Positions 18,060 to 30,560 of a stretch of DNA of 64,000 nt are shown here, piece after piece (position 1 is the first letter of the stretch; each line of letters opens with the position of its first letter). The translations under genes and the position numbers were made by a program. The DNA comes from Pinus tabuliformis (taxonomy: Eukaryota > Streptophyta > Pinopsida > Pinales > Pinaceae), in NCBI GenBank assembly GCA_031772625.1, contig CM062816.1, forward strand, positions 834,356,033-834,420,032, read 5' to 3'. The notes below the pieces were generated by a model. The model was not told where the DNA came from, ran no database searches, and saw only the letters and a program-made list of their open reading frames with translations.

Positions 18060-20690
18060 ACTCACAACATCAGCAACTTGCATAGTATTAAGAATCTATG
18101 ACCATATTCCTCCAACTACCTCAACATCTATGTTTTCAAACTCCATGACCATTGTATCCTTTTACTAGAAAATATGTGTGTTGTCACATGTGATAACTTC
18201 TTGCTAGAAGCTACCACTTATATTATTTCCCTAGATATTATCTTCAATACATCAATTTGCCACACCTCATCCACTCTATAATACATAAGCCATCACCCAT
18301 GGATTATGCTCCACAATGCGAGATAGAGATATTAACACGTGTTTGTTGACCAATTCCCACTACCACCACAATTATTACCACCATGACCTTTAAATATAGT
18401 CGACATCCCATGTGGTTAGTGGAAAGTCTTGCAGTTAGTACCCACTGCTACTAAAACAACTTACAACCAATTACCAACACAACCTTAGGAATGATTTCCA
18501 TTACTCCTAACCTATGTTATCATTGCTTCATTCACTTCTTTGGACACTACCTCATTGCCTGAAGTCTTCCCCATTAGAAAGTCAAATTGTGTGCCCCTTC
18601 ATCATCGTTTGAAGCTCAAATCTTGCATTATTTGTATTTCATATGGTACTATAGCATCACTTACTTGTTTTCTTCAATATTCACCACCTATGAAACTTGA
18701 TCATGTAATTGCTCAATATACTCATTACATCGTCCATCCATGTACAAATGAATGTGGGACCTTCTCTCATAACTAGTTCTCACTGAATAAATATGGTCCC
18801 TTCTTTGTTAAATGTGAACCCAAAGCAATCCACATCAATTTTTCAAACCATACCAATATCATCACCTTCATGTATATCTGTCATCCTCTAACACTTTCAT
18901 CTACCTATGTATAAACTCAGCTTAAACCTCCTACAACAATTAGGCTTGGAAAAATTAATATGATGCCTCAACATGATGAAATCCCACCCAACTCCATCTT
19001 TGTTTTACAAAATGTTCCTATACTACCATTTACAATGCTAGTACCAATCTTCTCTAGCATCACCATCTTTCTTCATTTAATACATAGACCCTCATGTGAT
19101 GATTGGTGTTGGGAAAATAGATTTGGGTCCTTTTAAGCTCAATGGAGTTCCATCCAAATACAACTCCATTTCTATTGTAGAAGAAGTAGTCAACAACCAA
19201 GCATCTTAAACATTAATCTATCGAACTAAAATAGCCTTTCTAGGTCAAGCCAAACCAAAGATTTTCCTAGATAATGGTTCCATCAACTCTTGTTGTCATC
19301 ATGATAAACCTATAATAACATAGAAGATATAGGAAATTGATAATTTGCTAAGGATAAATGATGCACTTGTGTTGGTTGGCATGAACTATGGAGCATTTGT
19401 AGGAAGAGACAAAGAGACAATTCTTAGTGAAGAAATAAAAGAATGTCAATGTTTCATGTGGAATGAGACTAATAATTACACCACTATTGACTTGGAAATT
19501 ATGTCCCACATCCAACATCCTATATTTAGCAATAATGAAAGTGTGATGGAATTCTATAGCTTTCAAGTGGAGAATGTATGCAAGCTTGAATTCTACAACC
19601 CTCAAGTACAAGAGTTTTATGACAATAAGTCCTTACCTGTAATTGTTGGTAATCACTATATGATGGAATCTTACAATGGTCATGTGGATAATGTTAGAGA
19701 ACACTAACCCTTCAAAGAATTTATTGTGATTCATGACAAGATACCATCAACAATTAATTTATGTGTAGATCATGTGTGAATGCTGACACTGACAATCTTC
19801 TTATGCTTTGGATCTGGGCTCTTCTAAGAAGCCAAATTTTCCAAAACTAATAATAGAGTTCGCAAATACATTTCCAACTATAATTAAGAATGCATCAATG
19901 CTTGTTTCCAAGAAAATGACATTATTGTGATAACCTTTCAATATAACACTCATATTTCTTAAGATACTTTAAAGAATATAGCACATATAGTTCTTCGGAT
20001 ACTTCCCAAGTTTATCGCTTCGTCATCAAATTCCCACTCTACCTTGATTTTCATGTCTCAAAAAAATCCATATCATGCATAATAATTATGCAAATTATGA
20101 GCCTTTGATAAGCATGAAACAATTAGTATGATGCCTCTCTTAAATCCAGAGGATAGTGGGGATATTGTCCAATTATACTATGAAGAATTAGTATAAGAAT
20201 CGAGAAAAGAGGACATGGAATGCACAAATGGAGTTTTGGTTATGTCATTTTCTATTTATAGTATGGTAATTTGTAATGACTTACGTTTTTTTTGTATGGG
20301 AGACAAGGTCAAACTTGAACATCCCCATTTTGGATTCAAGCTTGCTTATAGAAAACAAAGCCTAATATATGTTGATGTAAGAATTTTGCATAGTAGTAAT
20401 ATTATTCTTTATATTTTCCAACAATATTGTATTAATTGCTATGAAAGTTTGTGTTATCAACTTCCATATCCAAGGTAAGAAAGAAGGTCCAACCCCTCTA
20501 TATTTGGATTTTGTAACCAATATCCAAAAGGGACCAACTTCCTTAAAACATTCTAATTTTCCTACAATTGACTTCCATAGCATCTAAAATGGAGATTTTC
20601 CCTCATGCAATAGGCTTCCATGAACTTCATTAGCAAACAGAAAGCACAATACTTTTAAGTATTTTTCCTCCTCTTACAACATTTTTTTTA
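18060..20690 (+). repeat. Unrecognised old repeat, copy 1
   Basis: A degraded segment of about 2.4-2.6 kb, matched by a second copy split over about 20870-21288 and 27897-29790. Shared landmarks in order: TCATGTGATGATTGG near 19093, a 120-codon open stretch at 19345-19707 (MLRINDALVLVG...), GACATGGAATGCA near 20211 and CATCCCCATTTT near 20319. I do not recognise the proteins, and decay blocks family assignment. An old retroelement or captured gene is possible; a functional host gene is unlikely. Confidence 0.6.
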
Positions 20691-21288
20691 AATATATACT
20701 CTACAAACTTTTCCTATATGTTTCCTTCACCTCTAAAGAGGCCTCTACCCACTCAACTACACATTTTCTCAACCTCTCCCTATACCAATATTTATTTTCT
20801 AGCATTTCATTTGCTCTAGTTGTAAACATCCATTTTTTTCTCAGACTGACATCTAAAACTATGGTTGCATTAACCACTTATGATTTTCACTCATAACAAC
20901 AACTATTTGCCCAATATCAAGACCTAATGACCATATCCTTTTGACTACCTAAGAATATATTTTTCAAAGTTTTATGACCATTGCAATTCATTTTCTCATT
21001 AAATACATAAGAAGTTTCATGTGATAATTTCTTGGTTATAGCCTACCACCCATAGCTTCTCCTTGAAAAATATGATTTTTACATCACAATGTTATGCCTC
21101 ATGCACTCCATAATACACTAGCCATCACCCACAAAATTTTCTCTTAAATTTGATGCAAAGACACTCACACCCATTTCTTTGGTCGCCAATTCCCCACCAT
21201 TTCCACTATTATTACCATCTTAATCTTCAGAAATAATCAACATGCCACATGATTGGTGGAAAGGCTTGCAATTAATACCCACCCCTAC

Positions 21289-23069
21289 TGATCTGGGTCC
21301 GGGTGTGACAAAGGACCCTTCCAAGACCTTTTACTTTCGTGTTGTGTTAAATTGCATTTTAAAAAAAACATAAATGAATACATTTGCATGTTTTAAATAA
21401 GAAGGAACATGACAATCATCAGCACATGAAAACAAGTCGTTGATAACGGAATTCATCCAAGAGGGACTATGTCTCTGGGCCCTGGTGTCAAGAGGGTGTA
21501 TGCCACTGCATTAAGTGTTGTCAATAGTGATGATGTACACAAAAGATGATGTCAGTATCATACAAGAAAAATGCCCTCACGCAGGAGTGGCTCCAAAAGA
21601 TGTTCCGCTACAGGAACTCTCAGTCAAAAGGACTCCTATCAGTATGACATAAACTCATGCATGATGAGCATCTCGCCAACATGGCATAAAAGGGATATCA
21701 ATGCAAACATACATGGTGACAACATGAGTATCCCATCAACATGACGACAAAGGGATCTCAAACAGAACATGACGAATCATGACAACAAGTACATCCCACA
21801 AATGATTTCGCGTCACATCAAGTAGGAATCATTAAAACAAGTAAGAAACAAAATCCCACATCAAACATCAAACAGGGATCTGTGTAGCACAATGCATAGC
21901 AAAAGAAGTACATGAACACATTGCATATACCTCACATCCAGAGGCCATCTGAAGAAAAGGATGTCAAGCTGCTGAAGTTGTTCGTACCATCGATCTCACG
22001 TCGTCGAATCGCATGGAAATGACTGCTCGCACATGGATGCTGACCCCTGCACTTCAATTAGAAAAGTTGCCAAAAAATGGAATGAGAAAATGGAAAATTT
22101 GAACACACCATAATATTTGTGGTGTCGAATAGTGCAAAATCGACTGTCAAATTTCTGAATTCTAAGAAAGTGAGAATCTGGGGCTTAAGGAATCTTTTAG
22201 ATTCCCCCTAGATTCCTCAAAGATTCCCTCTTCCAGATCCTCTGAAAATCTACTTCTCAGATTAGGAAACTGAATGCACCATCAAGTTCGTGTTGTCGAG
22301 AGGTGTAATATCGACATAAAATTTTTCCAATTTGGACACTTCAAAAATTTCACCCTCCTGGAAATTTCATTCAATCATGGTTCCCCCTGCAATAAATTAA
22401 TTTAAAAAAATATTACATCTCGATTTCCATGCTCGCTTTTGGTTCCTCCATGTTGCCTAAGCGCACTGGTGAAATGAAGGTTTATATAAATTTACGGTCG
22501 GAGTTTACAAAAAGCATTGTTGGTGCATTGGTAATAATAGCAGTTTGTTGAGGAGGGGTCGGGTGGTCAATCCCTGCCCCTCCTATTTTAATATTTTACA
22601 GTTTTTTGAAACTGCATGTGTATTTTTCTGGGGGTCGGGTCTGCATTGGGCGGTTCACCCCATACCCTCCGCAATTCATTTCAGGTGCGTTAATGGTGGC
22701 TTATGCAGGTCCATTGGTTGTACGTAGTAATGGTTTGGTACATGGTACATGGGGCCGCCGCATGGTGGTGGGCCAACCCACGTGGCTGGCGCGGGCTCGG
22801 TACCCGCTGGCCTCCCATTTATATGACATATGGTAGAGTTTTGGGGGTGTGAGCTGGGTCCACTGGAGGTGGCGCGTGCCAAACCCATATTATGTTTAAT
22901 GTTTGTGAACGGAGGGTCTGGCGGGGTCATGGCCACCGACCCATATTAAAACATTAATATTTTTTTTTTTGGGTTTATGGTTGCGGTTGGGCTAGCTGGG
23001 GTCGTGGCCTGTCGACCCCTTTAATAAACTTTGTTTTGTAATGTGTTTTGGGGGTGGTAGCCGTCACCT

Positions 23070-23166
<97 letters not shown>

Positions 23167-23496
23167 ATGGGGTTGTTTTTCTAATCTTTAGAAAATAAGG
23201 GATATTGGGCAAATTAATGGCACAATTTCAACCGCTTTCGGGAGCTAGATTTCATGCCCCAAGGTCGGTCAAATTGTAGGATACTTAAACCTGGCCCACA
23301 ACCCAACTTTTACCAGAACTTTGACTGGCTCGTTCTCCCTCATACGAGCTCGAATTGATGAACCGTTCACACCGCCGAGATCGGGACGACAAGATCTACG
23401 CTCTGGTCTTGGTTCGAGAGCACTCTGATCACTTTGATTTTCGAGCTTCCATAAGCCCTCTTTGTCTTGTATGTGTCTCTGGAGCCACCTGGATCA
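21289..23496 (-). repeat. 3' LTR (element orientation) of the G-patch element
   Basis: 2208 bp; it matches the LTR at 25497-27665 along its length. It contains a pure TA run of about 90 bp (about 23072-23163) and two gap-rich GC segments (about 22550-22950). A minus-strand purine tract (GTGGGGAGGA) directly abuts it at 23497. Confidence 0.88.
23072..23163. repeat. (TA)n microsatellite
   Basis: About 45 uninterrupted TA units within the left LTR. The matching site in the right LTR is a compound CT then TA run, so the microsatellite changed after insertion. Apparent Tyr-Ile repeat proteins here are artefacts. Confidence 0.98.
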
Positions 23497-24020
23497 ATCC
23501 TCCCCACTGAGGAGCTTTTGGTCCTCCAAAAGCATGAAAAAATAATCTGCAACTTCTTTGTGCCCTGTTTGCATCACAAGCGTCCTGAAAGGTCTCGCTT
23601 CCATCTCCTTCACCTTTGTCATTTGGAGCCTTGAGCGATGAGCCGACACCTACAACCTCTGCAACTTGTATTACATTGTTTTGCAAATTACATGCTTGAC
23701 TTTCATGACCAACTAATAACCCAAGCATCCCACACTTTCCACGAGTTTATAACACATACTCGATGGTCAATTTTACATCAAGATGGATGCAATACCCCAA
23801 CTACAAAGACAAGTCCAACATATCATTGTTGCTTCAACAAGTGATGGAAAACAAATCATCACTGCAACACATGATTTATAACAATAAGGCCAAAAATTAT
23901 TTTGTTTTGACAAGTGATGGAAACACGACATCACTTTCACAGTTTATCATGCAACACAAAACCAGACTAGGTATCATTGTTGCTGAACAAGTGAAGGAAA
24001 ACACATCATCACTTGTACAT

Positions 24021-25447
24021 TTAAAAATACAACAAATGATTGACAAAAGCACGACCATGAGACGCTAACATGTCTAGAAACCATTTTTCACTTATCAATG
24101 TGAATGGGTCACCTCCTTGTGGTGGTTTTTCTTGTCGAACAACTACATCACCTGGTTCATGCACCGACACTTTATCTTTAGGGCACTGCTCTGGATGGAG
24201 CCTCCAACAAGTGGCTCTTTGATGGCCACTTCTATCGCAATGACTGCAATAGGTCTTCTTCCTCCAAATCTTCTTAACATGTTTCTTTACCTGTTGTTGA
24301 GAGGGTCTTTCACGCCTCATCCTTTTGTGTGCTGCCATTCTTTTCCAACACTTAGAAAATGTATGGTTCTGTAATCCACAAAAGGTACATGTTTTTCAAT
24401 GCCACGTTTTACGTTCATCATTATCAACATGATTATAACCGAAATGAACATTCGAATGTCAAGACTGGTTATACCTTTCCTTGTTGTCTCTGGTGTAAGT
24501 ATGGCGATAAGAGCTTGCATCAACTCTTTCCCTGCAATGGAAACTGCCATGGGATGATGGGGATGTGTTCCCATCATTCTCTTTCCTCGATGATTTCAAC
24601 GATGTCTTGGAAGAATCTGACACCCTCGAGCATTCTCCCTTGATGTATCTCAAGCCTGAAAATTGAGGTCTCTGCATAACCTCCAATGGTTGAGTTATGC
24701 CTAGGTTATTATCACCAAGTTCTTTTTCCTCCTCATGCCTCGTCCTGGTAAGGAGCCTCATGTTCGTTCCTGTAATTGGGATCTCCAAATCTCCAACATA
24801 AATCATACTATGTGAAGACGAAACCGAAAGGAAATCAACATCTTTGACCTCCTCTGTCTATTTGGAAAGAACTGATGAGGGCTTCTCATCATCTGTTGTT
24901 GGTGGTTCGCTAGCTGCCTTGACGCATTCTCCAACTTCCTTTCTGACATGCCCAAGTCCTATTCGACGGGGTAATTCCTCTACTTTGATGGGGTTGACAA
25001 TGCGTTGGCCATTAATTCCCAAGCCTTTTCCTTCATAACCCATTTTCTTCAATAGTTTGGAGCCAATTCCTATGGTATGATTTTCAAAAACAGCGAAATC
25101 ATCATCAGGAAACATGCATGAAGATGGAGAACTACTTTTTACCTCACATGGATCACGCTAAAACTTTACTAAGCCTTCTCCTTTGCTTGTAGTTGTCGTA
25201 GAAAACTATGTATTTCCTCTTTCTCTTCATGTAGACGCATCTTCAATTCGGCGTTATCTGTTTGAACATTCTGTTTGTTTTGCTTTAGTTCTTCTAGGGC
25301 CTCTTCCGTGGCTTGCAACTGAAACTGCAATCGCTCCTTGTCCTCTGTCTCTTTCTGTAGAGTTTCATATGTTATTTCCACCCTTTTGGAAATTTTGAGC
25401 ATGGTCTCGTGCATCGCTTTTTCATCCTCTGTCGCTGCACATTCCAT
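24021..25447 (-). pseudogene. Captured or non-canonical coding region: coiled coil, G-patch, zinc knuckles
   Basis: Reading away from the primer-binding site, the first part (25447-25169) is a Glu/Lys/Gln-rich heptad-like coiled coil (ETEDKERLQFQLQ..., RLHEEKEEIHSFLRQLQ). Next comes a G-patch (about 25080-24950: [20 protein letters not shown] with following PI and GLG), a motif of RNA-binding and splicing proteins that is also seen in some retroelement polyproteins. Further on are two CCHC-like knuckles (CTFCGLQNHTFSKC near 24370; CSHCDRSGHQRATC near 24250). There is no capsid, protease or polymerase signature. The region is fossil-like. It may derive from a host RNA-binding gene or from a highly modified gag; I cannot decide. 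Confidence 0.6.
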
Positions 25448-25482
25448 TGTTCACACTTGTAATTCACATCCACGCAAAGACC

Positions 25483-25494
25483 GCTCTGATACCA
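25483..25494 (-). other. Primer-binding site of the G-patch element
   Basis: TGGTATCAGAGC on the minus strand matches the 3' end of plant initiator-Met tRNA in complement. It starts two bases inside the LTR end at 25497. It sets the element's orientation and shows that the right-hand repeat is its 5' LTR. Confidence 0.92.
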
Positions 25495-25496
25495 CT

Positions 25497-27281
25497 TGAT
25501 CCGGGTTCGGGTGTGACAAAGGACCCTTCCAAGACCTTTTACTTTCGTGATGAATTGCATTTTTAAAAGAACATAAATGAATACATCTACATGTTGTAAA
25601 GAAGAAGGAACATGACAATCATCAGCACATGAAAACAAGTCGTTGATAACGGAGTTTGTCTAGGAGAGACTACATCTCCGGGCCCCACGTCAAGAGGGTG
25701 TAGGCCGCTGCATTAAGTGTTGTCAATAGTGATGATGTACATAAGAGGTGATGTCGCTATCATACAAGGAAAATGCCCTCATGCAGGAGTGGCTCCAATA
25801 GATGTTTCGCTATAGGAACTCTCAGTCAAAAGGACTCCTATCAGTATGACATAAACTCATGCATGATGAGCATCCCGCAAACATGGCATAAAAGGGATCT
25901 CAATGCAAACATACATTGCAACAACATGAGTATCCCATCAACATGACAACAAAGGGATCTCAAAAAGAACATGATGAATCATGACAACAAGTACATCCCA
26001 CAAATGATTCTGTGTCACATCAAGCAGGAATCATTAAAACAAGTAAGAAACAAGATCCCACATCAAACATCAATCGGGGATCTGTGTAGCACAATGCATA
26101 GCAAAATAAGTACATGAACACACTGCATATACCTCACATTCAGAGGCCATCTGAAGAAAAGGATGTCAAGCTGCTAAAGCTGTTCGTACCATCGATCTCA
26201 TGGCATCAAATCACATGGAAATCACTGCTCGCACATGGATGCTGACACCTGCACTCCACTTAGAAAAGTGGCTGAAAAATGAAATGAGCAAATGGAAAAT
26301 CTGAACACACCATCAGATTTGTGGCGTCGAATAGTGCAAAATCGATTGTCAAATTTCTGAATTCTGAGAAAGTGAGAATCTGGGGCTTAAGGAATCTTTT
26401 AGATTCCACCTAGATTCCTCAAAGATTCCTCCTTCGGGTCCGCTGCAAAGATGTTGCTCAGATCAGGAAAATCATTACGCCATCAGGTTCATGTCGCTGA
26501 GAGGTGTAAGATCGACATAAAAATTTGTCCAATTTGGACATTGCAAAAATTTCACCCTCTTGGAAATTTCGCTCAATCATGGTTCCAACTGCAATAAATT
26601 AATTAAAAAAAATATTACGTCTTCGATTTCTGTGCCCGCTCCTGGTTCCTCCATGCTGCCTAGGTGCACTGGTGAAATGAATGTTTATGTAAATTTACGG
26701 GCGGAGTTTACAAAAAGCACCGTTGGTGCAATGGTAATAATAGCAGTTTGTTGAGGAGGGATCAGGTGGTCAAACCCCGCCCCTCCTATTTTAATATTTT
26801 ACAGTTTTTGAAACTACATGTTTATTTTGCTAGGGGTCGAGTCCGCATTGGGCGGTTCACCCCATACCCTCCGAAATTCATTTCAAGCGCGTTAATGATG
26901 GCTTATGTGGGTCCATTGGCTGTACGTAGTAATGGTTTGGTACATGGTACATGGGGCCGTCGCATGGTGGTGGGCCAGCCCACGTGGCTGGCGCGGGCTC
27001 GGTACCCGCTAACTTCCCATTTATATGACATATGGTAGAGTTTTGGGGGTGTGAGCTGGGTCCATTGGAGGTGGCCCGTGCCAAACCCATATTATGTTTA
27101 ATGTTTGTTAACGGGGTTTGGAGGAGGGTCCGGCGGGGTCATGGCCGCTGGCCCATATTAAAACATTAATATTTTTTTTGGGTTTATGGTTGCAGTTGGG
27201 CCAGAAGGGGTCATGGCTCGTTGGCCCCTTTAATAAACTTTGTTTTGTAATGTGTTTTTGGGGTGGTGGCCCACCACCTCA

Positions 27282-27345
<64 letters not shown>

Positions 27346-27665
27346 TATTATAATGGGGTTGTTTTTCTAATCTTTAGAAAATAAGGGATATTGGGCAAAT
27401 TAATGAGGCCACAATTTCGACCGCTTTCGAGAGGTAAGTTTCATGCTCCGGGGCCGGTCAAATTGTAGGATACTTAAACCTGGTCCACATCGTAACTTTG
27501 ACCAAAACTTTGACTAGCTCGTTCTCCCTCATACGAGCTCAGATTGATAAACCGTCTGCACCATCGCGATTAGGACGACGAGATCTACGCTCTGGTCCTA
27601 GTTCAAAAGAATTCTAATCACTTTGATTTTTGAGCTTCCATAAGCCCTCTTTGTCACTTGGATCA
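25497..27665 (-). repeat. 5' LTR (element orientation) of the G-patch element
   Basis: 2169 bp, paired with 21289-23496. It carries a CT run followed by a TA run (about 27284-27342) where the other LTR has only TA. The outer end GGATCA is followed by the target duplication CCTAC. Confidence 0.88.
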
Positions 27666-27670
27666 CCTAC

Positions 27671-27896
27671 TCACATGATGGGTTAGCTCAAGTGGATGAG
27701 CGTTGTGAATTACAAGTAAAAGGTCTTAAGGTCAAGTCCTTGGTCTACCTACCTCTATCAATATTGTGGGCCTCACTTGATGTCCCTATTGGATTAAGTT
27801 ACCAAAATTGCAACTCACCAATTTAACATAGGTATCATCCTCAAAATGAAGGGAAGTGGCAAATGAGTCCCCTAGTATGTTCATTTAATTGAAAAT
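27671..27896 (+). mobile_element. tRNA-derived SINE, third site
   Basis: Box A (TAGCTCAAGTGG, about 27683) and box B (GGTCAAGTCC, about 27731) are spaced as in tRNA-derived SINEs. The target duplication is about 15 bp: AATACCCACCCCTAC at 21274-21288 and AATACCCACCTCTAC at 27897-27911. The left copy is now 6.4 kb away because the LTR element later inserted at the SINE's head. It is not a functional tRNA gene: no acceptor stem or cloverleaf can be drawn. Confidence 0.75.
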
Positions 27897-29789
27897 AATA
27901 CCCACCTCTACTATAGTAGCTTACAATCAATTGATAACACGCTATTAGGAAGGATTGTTGTTAATATTGCCCTTAAAAACAACAACCTCAATCAATACTT
28001 TGGACACAACCTCCCAACCTCTAATATTTCCCACTTAAAAGTTAACATATGTTCCTGCTCATATTTGTTTCTAACCTAGATCTAGCATTGTTGGGATTTC
28101 ACACGGTAGTATAAAATCCCTTACTTTTCCACCTCAATATTCACCTCCTATGCAACTTAATATTGTAATCATCTAGTATACTCTTGCTACGTCACCCATC
28201 CATTTACAAAATGGAGGCAATAACTTCTTTAATCACTAACTCTCCCTTAATAAATATGGTCCCTTTTCAATTAAATGCAAAACCGTCACAATTATCCTAT
28301 ATTTTCTAAGCAATATTGACATCACCATGTTTAATGGTTGTCCTAAATCCTCTAGCACACTAAAATACCCAGGTCCAAACTCTGCTAAGACTTCTTGCAA
28401 CAATTTGTATCCAAATTGATCGAATGCCTCATCAAGATGGACTCCCACCCAACTCCACCTTTATTTTGCAAATTGTTCCGAGATCTAGCAAACTCTACTA
28501 AGACTTCTTGCAACAATTTGTATCCAAATTGATAGAATGCCTCATCAAGATGGACTCCCACCCAACTCCACCTTTATTGTGCAAGTTGTTCCTAGTTTGT
28601 CAGTTGAAATGCATGTCCTAACAACTCTAACATCAACATATTTCTTCATACAATGTGTAGACCCTCTTATGATGATTAAGTTTGGACAAGTAGATTTGGT
28701 GCCTTCTCATCCCAATAGATTTCCATCCAAATAAAACTCCATTTATATCATAGTAGAATAGATAAAAAAATGAGTAGCCTAATAATTAAGCTACCAAAAT
28801 GTAATATCCTTTCCATGTCAAGCCAAATTAAATATTTTCCTTGATAATGGTGTGTGGACTCTGGAGGTCATCATGATCAACCTCTGCTAACATAAGAGAT
28901 TTAAGGTATTGATAATTTGCCAAGGACAATTTCTACACCTATATTGGTGGGCATATAGAATTTAAAAGTAGCAGAGGACCAATTCTTGGCAAAGAAATAG
29001 AAGAATGAATCTCATTACTTTATTTGGGATGAGAGTTCAAATAATGACACTACTCCTCACTAGGTAAATATCCCCACATCTAAAACACTAGAATCTTTGG
29101 GAATGGAAGTGTGATGGAATCCTATAAAGCTTAAGTGGAGAATATATACAAGATCATAGTCCCCAACCCTTGGGCACAAGATTTTATGGGTTTTGGCAAC
29201 AATAAGGCATCAACTGTGATTGTTGGTAACAAATCTGTGATGGAGCCCTACATTAATCATGTTGAGAATGTTAGGAATAATGAGTAAATTTATGTTTGTT
29301 ATGAGGAAAATAGGTGGCTTAGGGTAGCCCTTTAGCAGAACACTCATGTTTCTTAGGATACTCTAAAGTATATGGCACATATACTCTTTTGGGTACTTCT
29401 TAACATGTCTTTTCATTGCCAAGTTCCCACTCTATGGGAGGCATCATCTCAAAAAATTCCATATCATGGATATTGATTGTGTAGATGATGAACCTTTGGC
29501 AATGAAATAGTAGCTGGTAGGACACTTTTTAATTAGAATGGGAGGATAGTGAGGACACTGTTTAATTAAACTAGGTGAAATTAGTATAAAAGTTGATAAA
29601 AACAAACATGGAATGCATTATTAAATTTCAACTATGTAAATTTCTATGTATAGTATAGTTATTAATAAAAATATATATCATTAATGAATGAGATAAAGAT
29701 CAAACTTATTCATCCCCATTTTAAAATTGAGTTTGCTTATAGAAACTAAGTCATGAGAGTATTGCATAATAATAATATTGTTGTGTCGA

Positions 29790-30109
29790 GAGGCACATTT
29801 TATAGTCTAGTATGACGGAGATGTGTGATTCCTTCCATGGTCAACCAAAAGTTATCACACGCCCCTTTTCAAATAAAAATAAAATATTCACTAAATAAAA
29901 GCAATGTCGACTATAATAAACAAAAACAAATATACATAATTTGTAAGTTTTAATTAAAAACATTAATAATCTCACTCTTATTATGATGACCATATTAAAT
30001 AATATAATTTTATATCATCATTATATATAGAGAAAAAACCTTATAAAACATAAATAATTTCACTCTCACTATGATGTCCATATTAAATAACATATTTTAT
30101 ATCAACTTT

Positions 30110-30140
<31 letters not shown>

Positions 30141-30560
30141 TTAATTTAAAGTACTAATATGTATGTGTGTGTGTGTGTGTTCACTTTGGAGTGTGAGGAA
30201 TATGTATAGTTTAAAAAATATGTCAACATAAACCTTAAATAAAATATTTGAAAATAGATGTTAAATATATTTCAATGCCAACTTCATATATCTTTATATC
30301 CTTCCATACTCATGATGAAGTTGATACATGGTATATATATTTAGCATGGAGCTAATACATTGTATGTGTATATGTGTAGAAAGAATTAGCATAAATCTAT
30401 CTTAACCCCAGATTTATTAAGCACTGAGAGGAAGCAAATCTCTTGAGGTGTAAACCTTTCTTTAAATTTTATACCTTAAAAGAAATTTACACTTCAAAAA
30501 TTTTGATCCCTCTTGATACTTGATAAATATAAATTAAAATATAGCTACACTAAATCTGGA
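29790..30560. other. AT-rich gene-free DNA with short microsatellites
   Basis: It contains a GA run (about 30113-30140), a GT run (about 30163-30180) and a repeated CTCACTMTTATTATGAT-like phrase (29970, 30061). It may include the decayed 3' LTR of the neighbouring gypsy relic, but no match to that element's other end is visible. Confidence 0.55.

Larger units (their letters stand above)
16470..18060. repeat. About 800-bp tandem duplication carrying a SINE
   Basis: The interval about 16470-17265 is repeated at about 17270-18060 with many substitutions. Landmarks shared in the same order include ATTGCTCGA...CACTAACA (16493, 17292), ATATGGTAATGTTATTTTTTAG (16571, 17370), the SINE, ATGTCACCTAAAATGAT (16968, 17767) and CTTTCAAGAGGGTTCCATCC (17105, 17905). 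The offset stays near 799 bp throughout. No gene is seen in either copy. Confidence 0.85.
21289..27665 (-). mobile_element. Non-autonomous LTR element with G-patch/coiled-coil/zinc-knuckle interior
   Basis: The element is 6377 bp with long LTRs (21289-23496 and 25497-27665), which begin TGATCC and end GGATCA in minus-strand reading. The target duplication is CCTAC (21284-21288, 27666-27670). Orientation is fixed by a primer-binding site TGGTATCAGAGC (minus, 25494-25483, initiator-Met tRNA type) and a purine tract at 23497-23512. The 2.0-kb interior has no gag, protease, RT or integrase. Instead it encodes, in minus-strand order, a coiled coil, a G-patch and zinc knuckles. The LTRs differ by roughly 9 percent in the first 340 bp, so it is not recent. 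It looks structurally whole at its ends; its coding part is probably broken at a few places. Confidence 0.88.
20870..29790 (+). repeat. Unrecognised old repeat, copy 2, split by later insertions
   Basis: The left part (about 20870-21288) matches 18060-18460 and the right part (27897-29790) matches about 18460-20410. The middle is later insertion: a SINE (27671-27896) and an LTR element (21289-27665). The match to the open stretch at 19345-19707 lies at about 28910-29285 and does not read through as one frame. Copy 1 shows the uninterrupted state near 18440-18465, so the insertion order can be read directly. Confidence 0.6.

Noticed and set aside
19345-19707. A 120-codon host gene
   Set aside because: The same region in the second repeat copy (28910-29285) is not open, there is no recognisable family and the surroundings are decayed repeat.
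23021-23212. Open frame made of Tyr-Ile repeats
   Set aside because: It is only the translation of a TA microsatellite inside an LTR.
22545-27038. Repeated Trp/Gly-rich open frames near 22600 and 26750
   Set aside because: They lie at matching places in the two LTRs of the G-patch element and follow GC-rich noncoding sequence.
27657-27661. CTTGG as the right target duplication of the G-patch element
   Set aside because: It does not match the left flank; extending the LTR to GGATCA gives CCTAC on both sides and proper TG/CA ends.
27671-27760. A tRNA gene
   Set aside because: Box A and box B are present but no cloverleaf or acceptor stem can be drawn, and target duplications mark it as a SINE.
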